Positions 52,921 to 54,459 of a stretch of DNA of 54,459 nt are shown here, piece by piece (the first letter of the stretch is position 1; the number at the start of each line of letters is the position of its first letter). The stretch covers positions 1-54,459 of the forward strand of contig FCNS01000048.1 of the NCBI GenBank assembly GCA_900045905.1, in the 5' to 3' direction. The translations under genes and the position numbers were made by a program. The notes beneath the pieces were generated by a model. That model saw nothing but the letters and a program-made list of their open reading frames with translations. It searched no databases and was not told where the DNA came from. This stretch comes from Clostridiales bacterium CHKCI001 (GTDB taxonomy: Bacteria; Bacillota; Clostridia; Lachnospirales; Lachnospiraceae).

Positions 52921-54117
52921 TCATTTTTCAAATAATCCCAACTCATTAAATAATTGAATCTTTTTTCTACTTTTTTTCCATTCTTTTTTTAGCAATTGAA
53001 GTGGATGTTTTCTATTAGAGCCACGTTGGATATATCTACAGATTTGATAAAACCAGGCAAATGGGCGTAACATAGGATGTTTTTTTGCTAATTTCCAATT
53101 AATGTTTCCATTACGTTGTAATTTTCTCAAGAATCCAAATAAATTTTTATCTGTAGATAAAGCAAAAACTACGATTCCACTTTTTCCTGCTTTCCTTCCA
53201 AAGTTGCCTTTTTCTATAAAATGATTTAAAAGTTCCTTACATAGTAATGGATCAGCGGAGTGACACCAAGTAATATCTTCTGTTTTAAGTCCAAGATAAA
53301 GTTGACACATTTTTGTAAGAGTTATGGCAAATGTTTCTAATTTTATTTTTTTAAGTATTGGTTGAAATTCTGATTTCCAAATTTTGTCATTTAATTCTTT
53401 GTTAACAAACATCATCCAATCGACTATTTGACGTAATCCTAAGCCTCTTTTTATATGTTGTACGATATGGAGTAATAGGATGATTCCATTTTGTAAACGA
53501 GGAAGCATAGGAAAATTCCATTGTTCAATTGATTTTTGTTCTGCATGGCAGAGACCATCTTCGATTAATTCTTGTAGGAATGGTGCATTTTTAATGCTAC
53601 GAATAATTGGTAATGTGTTATGGAGTTCAAATGTCACATTATTTTTTTTAAATGCGATGTGATAATCTTTATCTCCTTCTGGATCACATAGTTGATATCC
53701 ATTTTCTAATAGAATATGATAAGCCTTTTGAAATTCTTTAGGATTAACCAGGAAGTCTATATCTCCCATAGTTCTTAAATCTGGTCTGGGATAATAGATT
53801 GCTGCTGCTGCACCTTTTAGAATTACCATATTGATATTATTTTTTCTCATTAGTTGAATTAATAATTCTTGTTCATGCATTAATTTTACCCAAAAACTTA
53901 CTTGAAAAACAACAATTTGATTCCAATACATTTTGATTTTGGCATCTAATACATTTCTACTACAAAGCCATTCGTATGGAAGTCCTGCAACGGTCTGTAT
54001 TTTCATTTCTTGAAGGATTTGATTCCAATCAATATTGTTAGGTAATGTTATGTCTTTTTGAAATAAGGCTGCCTGTAGAAGATCAAATATAAGTTTATTT
54101 TTATCTGCATTTAACAT
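52921..54117 (-). CDS. Nucleotidyltransferase-like protein (NTP_transf_5), copy 2
   Basis: 398 residues, clearly related throughout to the last gene of operon A (26902): LIFDLLQAALFQKDITLP, AGLPYEWLCSRNVLDAK, ILKGAAAAIYYPRPDLRTMG, the acid pair in GDIDFLV, and LRQIVDWMMFV. Reads against the polysaccharide operons with its own promoter. GGAG lies 10 bases before the ATG on the minus strand. Activity of the family is not known; the retained DxD supports a real nucleotidyltransferase. Confidence 0.78.
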   Translation of the reverse strand: MLNADKNKLIFDLLQAALFQKDITLPNNIDWNQILQEMKIQTVAGLPYEWLCSRNVLDAKIKMYWNQIVVFQVSFWVKLMHEQELLIQLMRKNNINMVILKGAAAAIYYPRPDLRTMGDIDFLVNPKEFQKAYHILLENGYQLCDPEGDKDYHIAFKKNNVTFELHNTLPIIRSIKNAPFLQELIEDGLCHAEQKSIEQWNFPMLPRLQNGIILLLHIVQHIKRGLGLRQIVDWMMFVNKELNDKIWKSEFQPILKKIKLETFAITLTKMCQLYLGLKTEDITWCHSADPLLCKELLNHFIEKGNFGRKAGKSGIVVFALSTDKNLFGFLRKLQRNGNINWKLAKKHPMLRPFAWFYQICRYIQRGSNRKHPLQLLKKEWKKSRKKIQLFNELGLFEK

Positions 54118-54154
54118 GTTATGAACTCCTTTTTAATCAAATATCATTTTTTAT

Positions 54155-54183
54155 ATTATAGCAGTTTCTTTAACAAAAGCCAA
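54155..54183 (-). promoter_or_regulatory. Promoter of the minus-strand nucleotidyltransferase-like gene
   Basis: On the minus strand TTGGCT (54178-54183) and TATAAT (54155-54160) are 17 bases apart, 38 bases before the ATG at 54117. Good housekeeping-type promoter. Confidence 0.65.
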
Positions 54184-54459
54184 GTTATTCAAAAAGATAT
54201 TATAAGTTTATTAGGAGATCGATACAAGTTAGCATTACTTATAGTGATTTCTATGATTAAATTAATTCCTTGTATTAATATATCTTTTTATTAGTGTATA
54301 TTTTTATATGTAAAAAATATATACTTGTATCTTTTTTATTTTTTCTAGTTTATTGTTTTTTATATATTAAAATATTTTTATTGTTTTCTTTTTCTGATCG
54401 TGTAATAATTTTTCTATCAGCTTGTTATTTTTCCAATAAGTTTTTAAGTGTAATGTTTG
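54184..54459. other. AT-rich intergenic sequence to the window edge
   Basis: No reading frame, hairpin with T-run or RNA gene that I can support. Very T-rich on the plus strand, with TATTTTTTATTTT-type runs. Confidence 0.5.

Noticed and set aside
1-54459. CRISPR arrays, tRNA or rRNA genes, prophage or plasmid replication genes
   Set aside because: No regularly spaced repeats, no tRNA-like conserved loops and no rRNA segments were noticed on reading; no phage structural, integrase or replication proteins are encoded.

Overview
The window reads as a low-GC Gram-positive chromosome, most likely Lachnospiraceae (Bacillota, Clostridia). The grounds are strong AGGAGG-type ribosome binding sites, AT-rich spacers, a split two-subunit transketolase, a CotJC-like ferritin-type protein, a KtrB potassium transporter and a LoaP-type NusG paralogue next to very long polysaccharide operons. 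No tRNA, rRNA or CRISPR array was recognised. Everything here is read by eye; no database search or alignment program was run.

Layout. (1) 0-11 kb is mixed housekeeping and accessory DNA: an orphan NMT1/SsuA-like binding lipoprotein (minus strand), a potassium-uptake locus whose KtrA gene is reduced to a remnant, a structured leader in front of the two-gene transketolase, a large GT-C-like membrane protein, a toxin-antitoxin-like pair (XRE-DUF3990 fusion plus partner) under a palindromic operator, a ferritin-like protein and an MBL-fold hydrolase. (2) 11.2-28.2 kb is polysaccharide operon A, with a consensus promoter, a roughly 650-nt structured leader ending in an intrinsic terminator, then a FlaA1/PglF-like dehydratase, PglD-like acetyltransferase, a fused sugar transferase-epimerase, glycosyltransferases, a TupA-like ATP-grasp, Wzy, a pyruvyl transferase, Wzx, a UDP-GlcA epimerase, UDP-glucose dehydrogenase and a nucleotidyltransferase-like protein. 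(3) 28.3-51.9 kb is operon B, starting with loaP, then a second near-copy of the dehydratase, a PglE-like aminotransferase, PglC-like transferase and two PglD-like acyltransferases (a diacetamido-sugar pathway), six GT2/GT4-type enzymes plus GT32 and GT14, a second Wzy and a second Wzx, pyruvyl transferases, a nitroreductase, a metallophosphoesterase and a membrane acyltransferase. (4) 51.9-54.5 kb holds debris (IS3-family transposase remnant, metallophosphoesterase tail) and a second nucleotidyltransferase-like gene on the minus strand.

How the genes work together. Operons A and B each look like a Wzx/Wzy-dependent pathway: precursor synthesis, initiating phosphosugar transfer to undecaprenyl phosphate, glycosyl transfer, flipping and polymerisation. 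Both operons share one leader element: a short perfect hairpin directly followed by TGGCGAAGC(A/T)TACCCTTTT. In A an intrinsic terminator lies between this element and the first gene. In B an intrinsic-terminator-like hairpin lies inside the loaP coding sequence itself. This suggests that LoaP, encoded at the head of B, controls both operons by processive antitermination and also controls its own gene.

A second layer of control may be slippage. Two poly-G tracts sit in operon B genes of an otherwise AT-rich region: G9 in an acyltransferase (frame open) and G7 in a pyruvyl transferase (frame broken, restored at G6 or G9). The pairs of duplicated genes and the pseudogene clusters show that the region is actively recombining.
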